DNA of 18,018 nt from Neobacillus cucumis. Its GTDB lineage: Bacteria; Bacillota; Bacilli; Bacillales_B; DSM-18226. Positions 6,404 to 14,050 of the stretch are shown here, in pieces. The position numbers and the translations under genes are program-made. The notes under the pieces are model-generated. The model saw nothing but the letters and a program-made list of their open reading frames with translations, was not told the origin of the DNA and made no database searches. Each line of letters begins with the position of its first letter. Position 1 is the stretch's first letter. The DNA lies in contig NZ_JAMBOH010000052.1 of assembly GCF_023715505.1 (NCBI RefSeq), forward strand, positions 1-18,018, written 5' to 3'.

Positions 6404-6685
6404 TTAATTATTCTTTGCATCATTGTAAAGAGCAACAATAATATCAATGTTATTATCAATAAAGTTCAGTCGTTCTCTTGAAACACGTGACCATTCACCA
6501 CTTAAATGTCTTGCTGATAAGACATGTCTGATGCTGAACGTATAGGTTTGATATAATTCCGAAATCAGATAGCTAATACCTCCTTGGCGTTCTTTACTCA
6601 CTATGCTTTCTACATCTTTCTTTAGCCAGTCTGGCGCTACCTCGACAGATTTTTTTAATAGCAATTCATACTCTTCATTTAACAT
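6404..6685 (-). CDS. Hypothetical 93-aa protein
   Basis: This small, soluble, mostly helical protein has no signal peptide or membrane segment. It opens MLNEEYELLLKKSVEVAPDW and has a central ISYLISELYQTYTFSIRHVL segment and an acidic, hydrophobic helical end (DNNIDIIVALYNDAK). I do not recognise the family. The gene is well founded: an AGGAGGAAAA ribosome binding site lies at the proper distance from ATG 6685-6683 and a terminator follows. It lies on the same strand as the DUF898 and NERD genes but is separated from them by a terminator, so it is probably its own unit. The TFSIRHVLSARHLSGEWSRVSR stretch is rich in Arg and Ser, which could bind nucleic acid, but nothing proves this. Confidence 0.65.
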   Translation of the reverse strand: MLNEEYELLLKKSVEVAPDWLKKDVESIVSKERQGGISYLISELYQTYTFSIRHVLSARHLSGEWSRVSRERLNFIDNNIDIIVALYNDAKNN

Positions 6686-6859
6686 TACTTTTCCTCCTCT
6701 TAAAATTATTACTTTTTTCGTATGTTTATTGTTTATCCTTTTTGAAGTTTAATCCATTCATTTCAAAATAACAATAAAATGCCACTTTACGATTCCAATT
6801 AAACGTTTTGAGAGGAAAGCAAAGAATTTACGAATCCAATAGTTAATTTGCTTGATTCC

Positions 6860-6891
6860 ATTTAAATAAGCCTCTCGTTGATCGGAGGCTT
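6860..6891 (-). terminator. Terminator of the DUF898 gene
   Basis: AAGCCTC (6868-6874) pairs with GAGGCTT (6885-6891) around a 10-base loop. Read on the minus strand it follows the stop at 6898 and is trailed by ATTTAAAT. The 6686-6897 gap holds nothing else I can support. Confidence 0.65.
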
Positions 6892-6897
6892 TAATTA

Positions 6898-7251
6898 CTA
6901 ATCAGCAAATACTGTATGTTTTGCTTTCCATTTTTCCATAGCAATAAACAACCAGAAACTATAGATTCCTAGTGTGATAATGCACAATAACCACCATTTT
7001 ATCCAGTTTCCAAACAATCCGATGGCTGACCCGGTAAAGATTAATCTTCGTCCATTTATCACCGTATGTCTTGTTTTCCAGCCTAAAATCATAGTAATGG
7101 CCCAAGGATAACAAATTCCAAATGTGCAAATGGTTACTATACCACCTAAAATAGACCAACCTATATATTGTAATAAACCACCATCAAAATAAGACTTTCC
7201 TTCCGTTTGTACAGCATAACTCTGATTAACATTAATGGTTAAATCACTCAT
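6898..7251 (-). CDS. DUF898-family membrane protein
   Basis: This 117-residue protein has two hydrophobic hairpin regions separated by a basic loop. The order of features, FDGGLLQYIGWSILGG, then GICYPWAITMILGWKTRHTV, then INGRRLIFTGSAIGLFGNWI, then ITLGIYSFWLFIAMEKWKAK and HTVF, is that of the DUF898 (YjgN-like) family, small inner-membrane proteins of unknown role. The repeated pattern TLGI(C/Y)..W...WK.KHT suggests an internal duplication of a membrane unit. The start ATG (7251-7249) follows AGGAGGGTG. It lies 28 bp downstream of the NERD gene on the same strand and the two could be co-transcribed. Confidence 0.8.
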   Translation of the reverse strand: MSDLTINVNQSYAVQTEGKSYFDGGLLQYIGWSILGGIVTICTFGICYPWAITMILGWKTRHTVINGRRLIFTGSAIGLFGNWIKWWLLCIITLGIYSFWLFIAMEKWKAKHTVFAD

Positions 7252-7279
7252 TATTTCACCCTCCTAAGATAAATTTCTA

Positions 7280-8053
7280 TTATGCAGTGAATTTGCATTT
7301 AGGAAAACTACTGCAGCCTTTAAAGCTTCCGTATTTTCCTTTCCTTACTACTAGTTTATTTCCACATTTTGGACAAATATTTTCGTTAATACTTTTCTTC
7401 TGTTGTGTTAGATTAGAGCGGATTTCTGTTTTATGTTTTTTTGCTAAATTCCTTTTTTCTTCATGAGTACGGGTCGATAATTTATGTATTCTTTGTTTCA
7501 ACTTGTTTAATTCATTATGATTTAACGAGATAGGTTCACCATGCCCTTTAATGACATCTAAAAGACTGTTTCTTTTTATAACAAATGCATTTTTGAAATC
7601 TGTGTTAAACTTTAATTCTGCTTGATCACCAAATACGATGATAGAGTAAAAGGGAACCTTATCTACTAATTCCCCCAGATATTCTTTTAAGGCCATTATA
7701 TGCCCATAGTTCTGCAAAATTGGATTTCGAAATTTATCCTTTCTACTGTAATTAGTTTGATTCCATTGCTGGCTCTGTTCTGACCCCGTAATCCATCCCT
7801 TATAGTTTTTAGTCTCAATAACAAAGAGGCCTTTTGGTGACAGAACCACATGATCGACTTGACTGGTTTTTGAACCATTCTTAATAGGTATATATAAATC
7901 ATGGAAACTCGTGTAAAGGGATGGATCTAATTGTTCTAAAGTTTTCTTAACCTTATTTTCACCTATCTTGCCTTTAAGGGTGGGGCTCCTACTTAAAATG
8001 ATTAAACCAAGTACAATTAAAAAAGGAATGAAAAACACGACAAATACCTTCAA
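7280..8053 (-). CDS. NERD-domain protein with C-terminal topoisomerase-type zinc finger
   Basis: This 257-residue protein begins with a membrane anchor (residues 2-20, MKVFVVFFIPFLIVLGLIIL) followed by a NERD domain, a nuclease-related fold of the PD-(D/E)xK type: GE at 31-32, D67 in QVDHVVLSPKG, and E80-T81-K82 in FVIETKNYKG. A charged helical linker (about 170-215) leads to a C4 zinc ribbon of the bacterial topoisomerase I type with C227, C230, C247 and C253 (ICPKCG, FKGCSSFPKCKF). It is probably a membrane-tethered DNA-binding or DNA-cutting protein; no function is established for this architecture. The start is TTG at 8053-8051, chosen because the membrane segment begins there, although no strong ribosome binding site is visible. 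An internally deleted copy of this gene lies at 17345-17444. Confidence 0.8.
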   Translation of the reverse strand: MKVFVVFFIPFLIVLGLIILSRSPTLKGKIGENKVKKTLEQLDPSLYTSFHDLYIPIKNGSKTSQVDHVVLSPKGLFVIETKNYKGWITGSEQSQQWNQTNYSRKDKFRNPILQNYGHIMALKEYLGELVDKVPFYSIIVFGDQAELKFNTDFKNAFVIKRNSLLDVIKGHGEPISLNHNELNKLKQRIHKLSTRTHEEKRNLAKKHKTEIRSNLTQQKKSINENICPKCGNKLVVRKGKYGSFKGCSSFPKCKFTA

Positions 8054-8539
8054 AAAACTACATTTTCTAACATTAAATCAGACTAGTAAAATTTGGTACA
8101 TTTTTATTTCTTTTATACTAGCAAATACTACCTACTGAAAGTATTGCACTATACAATATTTGAGAACCTAGTAATATAAAGGGAGAGTTTTTTTAAAATT
8201 TGTCCGGAAAAGAAATTAAAGAAAGAGCTAGATAATTTAAGTGAAGGTATTCAGATAATAAACAGTTTTTAAATTTGAGCAGAGGATTTAAATTGTTTTT
8301 TTAACATCCTCCATTTGTTGCTCAAACATTCCGGCAGCAAATAGCGTATATTGGCTCTTTTTGCATTCGTAAAAGCTACTGTGATTTATAGCGTTTTTTA
8401 ATTGCCAAATACAATTTTTTCGACAATAAAATGCTTTAGTTTACATATTAATTTTAAACTTGCTTTAAAACAGTTGAATGGCTTAAAACTTTAGATTAAA
8501 TCATGACAGATCTAATAAAACATGAAACGGGGTGGACGA
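8054..8539. other. Gene-free stretch with a bulged hairpin
   Basis: No gene is supported here. TTTGAGCA-GAGGAT (8274-8287) pairs with ATCCTC (8306-8311) and TGCTCAAA (8319-8326) with a 7-base bulge, and a T7 run sits in the loop. Two short frames look faintly protein-like: plus-strand CPEKKLKKELDNLSEGIQII ending near 8270, and minus-strand QYTLFAAGMFEQQMEDVKKT ending near 8296. Neither has a start with a ribosome binding site, so they may be scraps or chance. Upstream sequence 8054-8130 resembles 17450-17510 next to the NERD remnant. Confidence 0.4.
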
Positions 8540-8703
8540 ATGAAAATTCTCATTGCTGGCGGTTCGGGATTTATTGGGCGGATCGTAACCGAACTACTTC
8601 GTGAAGAAGGTCATCATATAGTGATCCTGACGCGAAAAAAGAAAGAACCTAAAAGAGATATTACGTATATACGTGGTTGGAAAAGAACACTTCTCCTGAA
8701 AAG
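8540..8703 (+). pseudogene. N-terminal fragment of a TIGR01777/YfhF-type epimerase
   Basis: The ATG at 8540, preceded by GGGGTGG, opens MKILIAGGSGFIGRIVTELL, a Rossmann motif GGSGFIG typical of extended SDR epimerases, then EEGHHIVILTRKKKEPKRDI and TYI. At about 8672 the frame shifts; the next frame gives WLEKNTSPEK, which matches the (Y)VxWL...PE segment at the same point in YfhF-like proteins (family about 300 residues). So only the first 54 or so residues remain, with one single-base frameshift. It then runs directly into an unrelated gene end. An in-frame stop follows at 8708-8710. Non-functional. Confidence 0.75.
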
Positions 8704-8847
8704 ATCCTAAGGGCTATCGAGGAAACATTACAAGAAGGGTTAGTGCTTACTTCGGATCTTGGGGGGAGTGCTGTAACCTCTGAAGTAGGATCGCGTGTCG
8801 CAGAAAAATTAAAGGAAATGATAGTAGGAAGCAGTGTTTCTCTTTGA
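8704..8847 (+). pseudogene. C-terminal fragment of an isopropylmalate/tartrate dehydrogenase-type enzyme
   Basis: In the frame beginning at 8704, the sequence ILRAIEETLQEGLVLTSDLG then GSAVTSEVGSRVAEKLKEM ends at TGA 8845-8847. The LT.DLGG.A.TSEVG...AEKL pattern is the C-terminal signature of the isocitrate/isopropylmalate/tartrate (D-malate) dehydrogenase superfamily, whose members are about 350 residues long. All of the catalytic part is missing. It is joined in the same frame to the shifted remains of the epimerase gene, so a deletion removed the end of one gene and the start of the other. The exact joint, between about 8700 and 8712, is uncertain. Confidence 0.75.
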
Positions 8848-8872
8848 ATCAAAACTAATGAAGAAAAAGAAA

Positions 8873-8910
8873 CAGTCCCCCAATACGAAAGGTTGGGGGA
8901 CTGCTTTTTT
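8873..8910. terminator. Bidirectional terminator between the gene fragments and the aldolase operon
   Basis: CAGTCCCCCAA (8873-8883) pairs perfectly with TTGGGGGACTG (8893-8903) around a 9-base loop, followed by CTTTTTT on the plus strand and, read the other way, by TTTCTTTTTC. It can end both the dead gene on its left and the transketolase-aldolase transcript coming from the right. Confidence 0.92.
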
Positions 8911-8985
8911 AGCTGTAAATAATCTAAACAGTAGATATAAACAATATGCTAGAAATATAAAAATCTTAGATTCTTAGGAAGTCAA

Positions 8986-9861
8986 TTACTTATTTAAAAT
9001 AATTGCATCCGTTTTATTAGCTGAGCTGAATAACCGTATTTTTGAACGGACCATTTCTTTAACCGCATCTCTTCCAACTCTTAAAAACAATCTTGAGTCC
9101 TGAATATCATCATTGTTATTGATGATTTGCCTTACTGCATTTGAAAAAGCGACTTGATTTTCTGTATTGACATTAATTTTTGAAATACCACAATTGATTG
9201 CTTTTTGAATATCCTGTTCAGGAACGCCTGAGCCACCGTGTAGAACTAATGGTACCGGAATCGAATTAGAAATCTTTGAAATCACATCAAATTTTATTTT
9301 GGGTTCAATTTTATACATGCCGTGAGCTGTACCGACTGCAACCGCCAGAGCATCCACATTTGTGTGATTCCAGAATTCGATTGCCTCCTCGGCACTAGGT
9401 AAAATCACATCATTCTCATTTACAAAGATATTGTCTTCTGCTCCACCGATTGTCCCCAATTCAGCCTCTACAGAAACCCCAACTGAATGAGCTGCCTCAA
9501 CAACCTTATTTGTTAACGCAATATTTTTTTCAAAAGAATATTTCGATCCGTCAATCATGACAGAGGAAAAACCTGCTTTAATACACTGCATGACCACTTC
9601 AAAACTGCTGCCATGGTCTAAATGGAGTGTAATCGGAATGGAACTATTTTTTGCTGCTGCATTAGCGATGGCGATCACATATTCCATGCCCATATATTTT
9701 ATGGTCGGTTCTCCTACACCTAATATGACTGGTGAGTTTTCCTCATTAGAAACCTCCACAATGGCCTGGGTAAATTCCATATTGATTATATTAAACTGAG
9801 GAACTGCATATTTTTCCTTTTTTGCTTTACCTAACATTTCAGACATTGATACTAATGTCAT
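8986..9861 (-). CDS. fba: Class II fructose-bisphosphate-type aldolase
   Basis: Zinc-dependent class II aldolases cleave ketose 1-phosphates/1,6-bisphosphates to DHAP plus an aldehyde; the family includes FbaA, tagatose-bisphosphate aldolases and IolJ, and members often also cleave sedoheptulose 1,7-bisphosphate. This 291-residue protein has catalytic D82 and zinc ligand H83 (LDHGSS), E134 (EAELGTIGG), zinc ligands H180 (GTAHGMY) and H208 (LHGGSG), and the phosphate-binding NVNTENQ at 230-236. The C-terminal [16 protein letters not shown] resembles FbaA. Its ATG overlaps the transketolase stop by 4 bp (ATGA), so the two are translationally coupled. Together with a phosphofructokinase-family gene across the divergent promoter, this suggests a bisphosphate substrate, with sedoheptulose 1,7-bisphosphate as good a candidate as fructose 1,6-bisphosphate. 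The chain's own substrate preference cannot be fixed from sequence. Confidence 0.9.
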   Translation of the reverse strand: MTLVSMSEMLGKAKKEKYAVPQFNIINMEFTQAIVEVSNEENSPVILGVGEPTIKYMGMEYVIAIANAAAKNSSIPITLHLDHGSSFEVVMQCIKAGFSSVMIDGSKYSFEKNIALTNKVVEAAHSVGVSVEAELGTIGGAEDNIFVNENDVILPSAEEAIEFWNHTNVDALAVAVGTAHGMYKIEPKIKFDVISKISNSIPVPLVLHGGSGVPEQDIQKAINCGISKINVNTENQVAFSNAVRQIINNNDDIQDSRLFLRVGRDAVKEMVRSKIRLFSSANKTDAIILNK

Positions 9862-11870
9862 ATCGATAACTCCTTTAGATTTCGTTTTAGGTACTCTTGA
9901 ATTTTGTTAGAAATGGCTTCTTCCGTAAATCCAAATTCTTTTACTAAGTCGTTTCCAGGAGCAGAAGCTGCAAAGGAATCAATCCCAATATTTATTCCTC
10001 TTTCTCCCTTAACAGAGTCCCAACCGTAAGGGGCAGCTAATTCTAAAATGACTCTATTATGGACAGCTGGAGGAATAATTTGGTCTTTATACGCTTGATC
10101 TTGCTCATTAAATAATTCTAAGCAGGGCATACTGACAATTCGAACAGAGACCCCATCGGCTTCTAATCGATGTCGGACATTATCGGCTAGGGTTACCTCA
10201 GAACCAGTTGCAATGAGGACCACATCGATTTCTTCCCTGGATTCTGGTTGGAATACATAGCCGCCTTTTTTTACTTTGTTATCCAGGCCTGGTGGGGGGG
10301 TTATAACTGGTAAATCCTGTCTTGACAGGATGATGGCTGATGGACGATTGGTTTGGCTAAAAGCTGATTTATATACTTCAACAGATTCATTTGCATCAGC
10401 CGGTCTGAACACCAGTAAATTCGGTATTAGCCGTAACGAAGGTATGTGTTCAATTGGCTGATGTGTTGGTCCATCTTCCCCATAATGGATGCTATCATGT
10501 GTAAATATATAGGTTACAGGTTGATTCATGAGAGCGGAGAGCCTTATGGCTGGTCTCATATAATCTGAGAAAACTAAGAAGGTTGCACCATAGGGTCTTA
10601 AACCTCCATATAATGCTAATCCATTAAGGATGGAGCCCATTGAAAACTCTCGGACCCCAAAGTGGATATTTTGGCCACTATAATTATTGGGATGAAAATC
10701 ACCTTTGTTGGCTAAGTATGTTCTATTGGATGATGATAAATCAGCTGAACCACCGATTAGGCTCATGTTAGAAGCAAAAGCATTAAGTATTTTTTCTGAG
10801 GCTTCTCTAGTTGAGGTGTAAGTATTTTCTTCGAATATAGGTAGAATCGAGTTGTCAATATCGATCGGTTGTGTGTGGATTTTTTCTAATAGTCTTGACT
10901 CGTTTGGATACCTCACTTGGTATTCCTTAAGCACTTCTTGCCATTTTTGTTCTTTCTGCTCGTTAAGGGCAATATAGTCTTCAAAGTTTTTTTCTACCCT
11001 GCTATCAACGAAAAAGGGTTCATGATTCCAATTATAATTCTTTTTGACTAGTTCCATTTCAGCTTTTCCAAGAGGCGATCCATGGCTGGCTGATTTACCG
11101 CCTTTATTTGGGCTTCCATAACCAATTGTAGTTTTTACAATAATGAGTGAAGGCTTAGATTCGTTTTTCTTCGCCTCTTTTAATTTCTGTTCAATCGCAT
11201 CTAAATTGTTACCATCTTCGACCGTAAACACTTCCCAGCCCATGGCCTCGTATTTTTTCTCTACATTTTCTGTATAGGATAGTTCTGTTCCGCCGTCTAA
11301 AGAGATATTGTTAGAATCATAAAGTACGATTAATTTCCCTAATTTTAAGTGTCCCGCTAGAGAGGAGGCTTCTTGTGCTACACCTTCCATAAGGTCGCCA
11401 TCCCCACAGATTGCATACGTATAGTGATTGATTAACTCGAGTTCTTCCTTATTAAACTTAGCAGCCATATACCTTTCTCCCATTGCCATTCCAACAGCCA
11501 TGGAGAGACCTTGACCTAAGGGCCCTGTGGTTGCTTCGACACCGGTTGTATGTCCATATTCTGGATGGCCCGGTGTTTTACTATATAATCTTCTAAATTT
11601 CTTTAAATCTTCTATGGATAAATCCATCTTACTTAAATGGAGCAAACTATACAAAAGCATCGAACCATGACCAGCTGATAAGACAAACCGATCTCTGTTG
11701 ATCCAGTTTGGATGCTTAGGATTGTAGTTCATTACCTTTGTCCATAAAACGTATGCCATCGGAGCAGCCCCCATCGGCATGCCCGGGTGGCCGGAATTGG
11801 CATTCTCTACAGCATCAATTGCTAACAATCTTATGTTTGTAATGGATAAATCATCAATAGAGCAGTTCAT
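9858..11870 (-). CDS. tkt: Transketolase
   Basis: This thiamine-diphosphate enzyme moves two-carbon units between ketose and aldose phosphates in the pentose phosphate pathway. At 670 residues it has full family length. Residues visible: GHPG near 27-30 (catalytic His), AGHGSMLLY (66-74), the TPP/metal motif GDGDLMEG at 156-163, [10 protein letters not shown], the central ARR-domain sequences [11 protein letters not shown] and [19 protein letters not shown], and the C-terminal domain with VIATGSEV. The start ATG (11870-11868) follows GGGAGGG. It is the first gene of a two-gene operon with the aldolase and is divergent from the DeoR/PFK/ABC operon. As housekeeping transketolase genes in Bacillaceae usually stand elsewhere, this is probably a second, pathway-specific copy under local control (inference). 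Confidence 0.95.
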   Translation of the reverse strand: MNCSIDDLSITNIRLLAIDAVENANSGHPGMPMGAAPMAYVLWTKVMNYNPKHPNWINRDRFVLSAGHGSMLLYSLLHLSKMDLSIEDLKKFRRLYSKTPGHPEYGHTTGVEATTGPLGQGLSMAVGMAMGERYMAAKFNKEELELINHYTYAICGDGDLMEGVAQEASSLAGHLKLGKLIVLYDSNNISLDGGTELSYTENVEKKYEAMGWEVFTVEDGNNLDAIEQKLKEAKKNESKPSLIIVKTTIGYGSPNKGGKSASHGSPLGKAEMELVKKNYNWNHEPFFVDSRVEKNFEDYIALNEQKEQKWQEVLKEYQVRYPNESRLLEKIHTQPIDIDNSILPIFEENTYTSTREASEKILNAFASNMSLIGGSADLSSSNRTYLANKGDFHPNNYSGQNIHFGVREFSMGSILNGLALYGGLRPYGATFLVFSDYMRPAIRLSALMNQPVTYIFTHDSIHYGEDGPTHQPIEHIPSLRLIPNLLVFRPADANESVEVYKSAFSQTNRPSAIILSRQDLPVITPPPGLDNKVKKGGYVFQPESREEIDVVLIATGSEVTLADNVRHRLEADGVSVRIVSMPCLELFNEQDQAYKDQIIPPAVHNRVILELAAPYGWDSVKGERGINIGIDSFAASAPGNDLVKEFGFTEEAISNKIQEYLKRNLKELSI

Positions 11871-11938
11871 GAAAACCCTCCCAATATTTTGAATTTTACA
11901 ATTTTTATATTAAATTAGAAAAGTAAAAAATACAACAA

Positions 11939-11973
11939 AAAAGAAAAAAATAGTAAATAAAAGAAAAAAATAG
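11939..11973. promoter_or_regulatory. Candidate DeoR operator: 15-bp direct repeat, 20-bp period
   Basis: AAAAGAAAAAAATAG occurs at 11939-11953 and again at 11959-11973, starting exactly 20 bases (two helical turns) apart, between the divergent transketolase and DeoR genes. Regulators of the DeoR family often bind short direct repeats, so this is the natural operator candidate for both directions. The A-rich composition makes chance similarity possible. Confidence 0.45.
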
Positions 11974-11984
11974 AAAATTTATTC

Positions 11985-12013
11985 TTTACAAAATTTACTT
12001 TGCAAATTAGAAT
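11985..12013 (+). promoter_or_regulatory. Sigma-A promoter of the DeoR/PFK/ABC operon
   Basis: TTTACA (11985-11990) and TAGAAT (12008-12013) are separated by exactly 17 bases, each one mismatch from consensus. The repeat at 11939-11973 ends 11 bases upstream. On the other strand a much weaker pair (TTGTAT, 17 bases, TAATAT) could serve transketolase. Confidence 0.65.
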
Positions 12014-12046
12014 GAAAATTAAGAAAAAATGAAAGCGTGAATTATT

Positions 12047-12844
12047 ATGATTACTTCAAAACGAATTGAAACATTAATGAATTATATTGAAGAGAAAAAG
12101 ACGGTCAGTATACAAGATATTGCTGCCAAATTCAATATTTCCGCAGTTACCGCCAGAAAGGATGTGGAGTTATTAGAGGAGACTACTTCTACTATAAAGA
12201 AAGTGAGAGGGGGAGCAATTTGGACAGAAAATGAAAAAGTTTCGAAACAAAATGGAAACATTTCGAAAGATTATTTAAACAATCGTTTTCTAAGACAAAG
12301 TGTGACAAACCAAGAAGGAAAAAAATCAATCGCTATGAAGGCGGCTTCATTACTGCGAAATGGAGACAGTATTCTACTCGATGCGGGATCAACCTTGTAT
12401 GAATTTGCAAAGAGTATAAGTACGAATTTAACGCTCACCGCCTTTATAACAGCTATGAATATTGCAGAAGTGCTAGAAGATAGGGAAAATGTAACCAAAA
12501 TTGTCCTAGGAGGAGTTTTTAGATCGAAAACAACCACCATGGTCAGTTCGATGATGGAGCAATTGATTTCCTCTATACATGTGAATAAGCTATTTATTGC
12601 TGCAACCGGACTTTCTTATACACATGGTTTTACCTGCAACGATATTTTAGAAGCGGATGTAAAAAAACAACTGTTAAAGTCTGCAGATGAGATTTATTGG
12701 TTGGTCGATTCATCAAAGATCGGTAGCATTAGTTCCTTCCAAATATCTCCATTTGATTTATCACACACGATCATTACAGATAACAAAATAAAACCCGATG
12801 ATCAAAAAGAACTTGAAAAACGGATGAATGTAATAATCGCATAA
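12047..12844 (+). CDS. DeoR-family sugar-phosphate-responsive regulator
   Basis: This 265-residue protein has an N-terminal DeoR winged helix-turn-helix (residues 3-60; VSIQDIAAKFNISAVTARKD is the helix-turn-helix) and the GGA boundary motif VRGGA, then a C-terminal ribose-5-phosphate-isomerase-like effector domain (KKSIAMKAASLLRNGDSILL, DAGSTLYEFAK, FIAATGLSYTHGFTCNDILE, WLVDSSKIG). Regulators of this family normally repress sugar operons and release DNA when they bind a phosphorylated intermediate. It is first in the operon and faces the transketolase-aldolase operon, so it probably controls both and itself. The ribosome binding site before ATG 12047 is weak (GAAAGCGTGA), in keeping with low regulator levels. 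Confidence 0.9.
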   Translation: MITSKRIETLMNYIEEKKTVSIQDIAAKFNISAVTARKDVELLEETTSTIKKVRGGAIWTENEKVSKQNGNISKDYLNNRFLRQSVTNQEGKKSIAMKAASLLRNGDSILLDAGSTLYEFAKSISTNLTLTAFITAMNIAEVLEDRENVTKIVLGGVFRSKTTTMVSSMMEQLISSIHVNKLFIAATGLSYTHGFTCNDILEADVKKQLLKSADEIYWLVDSSKIGSISSFQISPFDLSHTIITDNKIKPDDQKELEKRMNVIIA

Positions 12845-12862
12845 AAAAATGGTAGGTGTACT

Positions 12863-14035
12863 ATGAATATTCTTGTTGCACAATCTGGCGGTCCGACTCC
12901 TGTGATCAATTCTTCATTATATGGTTTACTGGCACAAGCATTAAAGGAAGATCAGATAGAGAATGTCTATGCTTCTGCCAATGGACTTGAGGGACTCTTA
13001 AAAAATAAAATAATTTATTTAAACGATAAAATCGACCTAATTAATAGAGCAAGAGAACAACCAGGTGCCATTTTAGGTGGTTCAAGGTATGAAATTACAT
13101 CCATCGATTTTGAAAGAATAGTAGATCGGCTTATCGAACTTTCTATTCATATATTTTGCTATATAGGCGGGAACGGTTCCTCTCAAACCATTGGTAAAAT
13201 CCATGAACTCTGCCAAGCTCGCAATGTGGATATAAGGTGTATCTTTATCCCAAAAACAGTAGATAACGATATTTGTGGAACAGACCACACCCCAGGTTAT
13301 TTAAGTGCTGCGAAATTTCTAATCCAGTCATTACATAACCTGGAGGCAGATATCCGGTCGAATAACTCCCCTGCTCAAATAGAAATTATTGAAGTGATGG
13401 GGGGGAATGCAGGCTGGCTGATTGGAGCGAGTGCACTTAGGAAAGAACATAAAAATGACTTTCCGCAATTAGTCTATTTACCAGAGAACGAAATAACCAT
13501 CGACAAAATCATCGCTGATCTTAACAGAGTTTTGGAAGCGGATTCAAATGTGGTGATTATGGTGCCTGATCATATGAAATTGAGCACATTTTCTTCAGAT
13601 ATTACGCTCAATAATCCGCGCCAAAAATATAATGGCGGAATCAGTTACCGCCTAGCCCAAGAAATACAAAAGCATTTAGAAATCAAAACTAGTATTACAA
13701 TCCCAAACAAATTATATAGAAGTTCTATGAATCAAGTTTCTCAGCAGGATTTACTAGAAGCAGAAATGGTAGGAAGGGAGGCAGTTAAGGCAGCTTTAAA
13801 TGGGGTAAGCGGTAAAATGATTGGGATTGAAAGAACTTCTAATAGGCCTTATCATTACAGATTTATTCACGTTGAATTATCTGAAATTTCAGGAAAAGAA
13901 AGAAAGCTACCACCTGATTTTTGGGATGATGACCATTTCATGCCAACTGAGAAATTTAAAAACTACTTACTACCTTTGCTAGAAAAAGAGATAAACAGTG
14001 AATCAAAGGTCTTAACAACAGATAGTTTATATTAG
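12863..14035 (+). CDS. Phosphofructokinase-family kinase (ATP or PPi), possibly sedoheptulose-7-phosphate kinase
   Basis: PfkA-superfamily enzymes phosphorylate C1 of fructose-6-phosphate, and the PPi-dependent ones often also sedoheptulose-7-phosphate. At 390 residues this one is longer than Bacillus PfkA (about 320). Motifs: SGGPTPVIN (8-16), IGGNGSSQT (101-109), PKTVDND (130-136, D134 being the catalytic base) and MGGNAGW (179-185). The Lys of PKTVDND is the PPi-enzyme residue (ATP enzymes have Gly), whereas the Gly after GGN is the ATP-type residue (PPi enzymes have Asp). The usual metal-binding Asp of GGDG is Asn, and the Arg of MGR is Gly. Phosphoryl donor and substrate are therefore open. 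It lies 18 bp after the DeoR gene and 15 bp before the binding-protein gene, so it is firmly within the operon. Confidence 0.85.
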   Translation: MNILVAQSGGPTPVINSSLYGLLAQALKEDQIENVYASANGLEGLLKNKIIYLNDKIDLINRAREQPGAILGGSRYEITSIDFERIVDRLIELSIHIFCYIGGNGSSQTIGKIHELCQARNVDIRCIFIPKTVDNDICGTDHTPGYLSAAKFLIQSLHNLEADIRSNNSPAQIEIIEVMGGNAGWLIGASALRKEHKNDFPQLVYLPENEITIDKIIADLNRVLEADSNVVIMVPDHMKLSTFSSDITLNNPRQKYNGGISYRLAQEIQKHLEIKTSITIPNKLYRSSMNQVSQQDLLEAEMVGREAVKAALNGVSGKMIGIERTSNRPYHYRFIHVELSEISGKERKLPPDFWDDDHFMPTEKFKNYLLPLLEKEINSESKVLTTDSLY

Positions 14036-14050
14036 AACTGGGGGATTTGG

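Noticed and set aside
8296..8447. Minus-strand open frame of about 50 codons ending MFEQQMEDVKKTI
   Set aside because: No start codon with a ribosome binding site; this length without a stop is expected by chance in a few frames of a window this size.
12029..12042. Possible CcpA (cre) site, TGAAAGCG half, before the DeoR gene
   Set aside because: Only the left half fits; the right half departs from the consensus at two or more key positions and the bases double as the ribosome binding site region.
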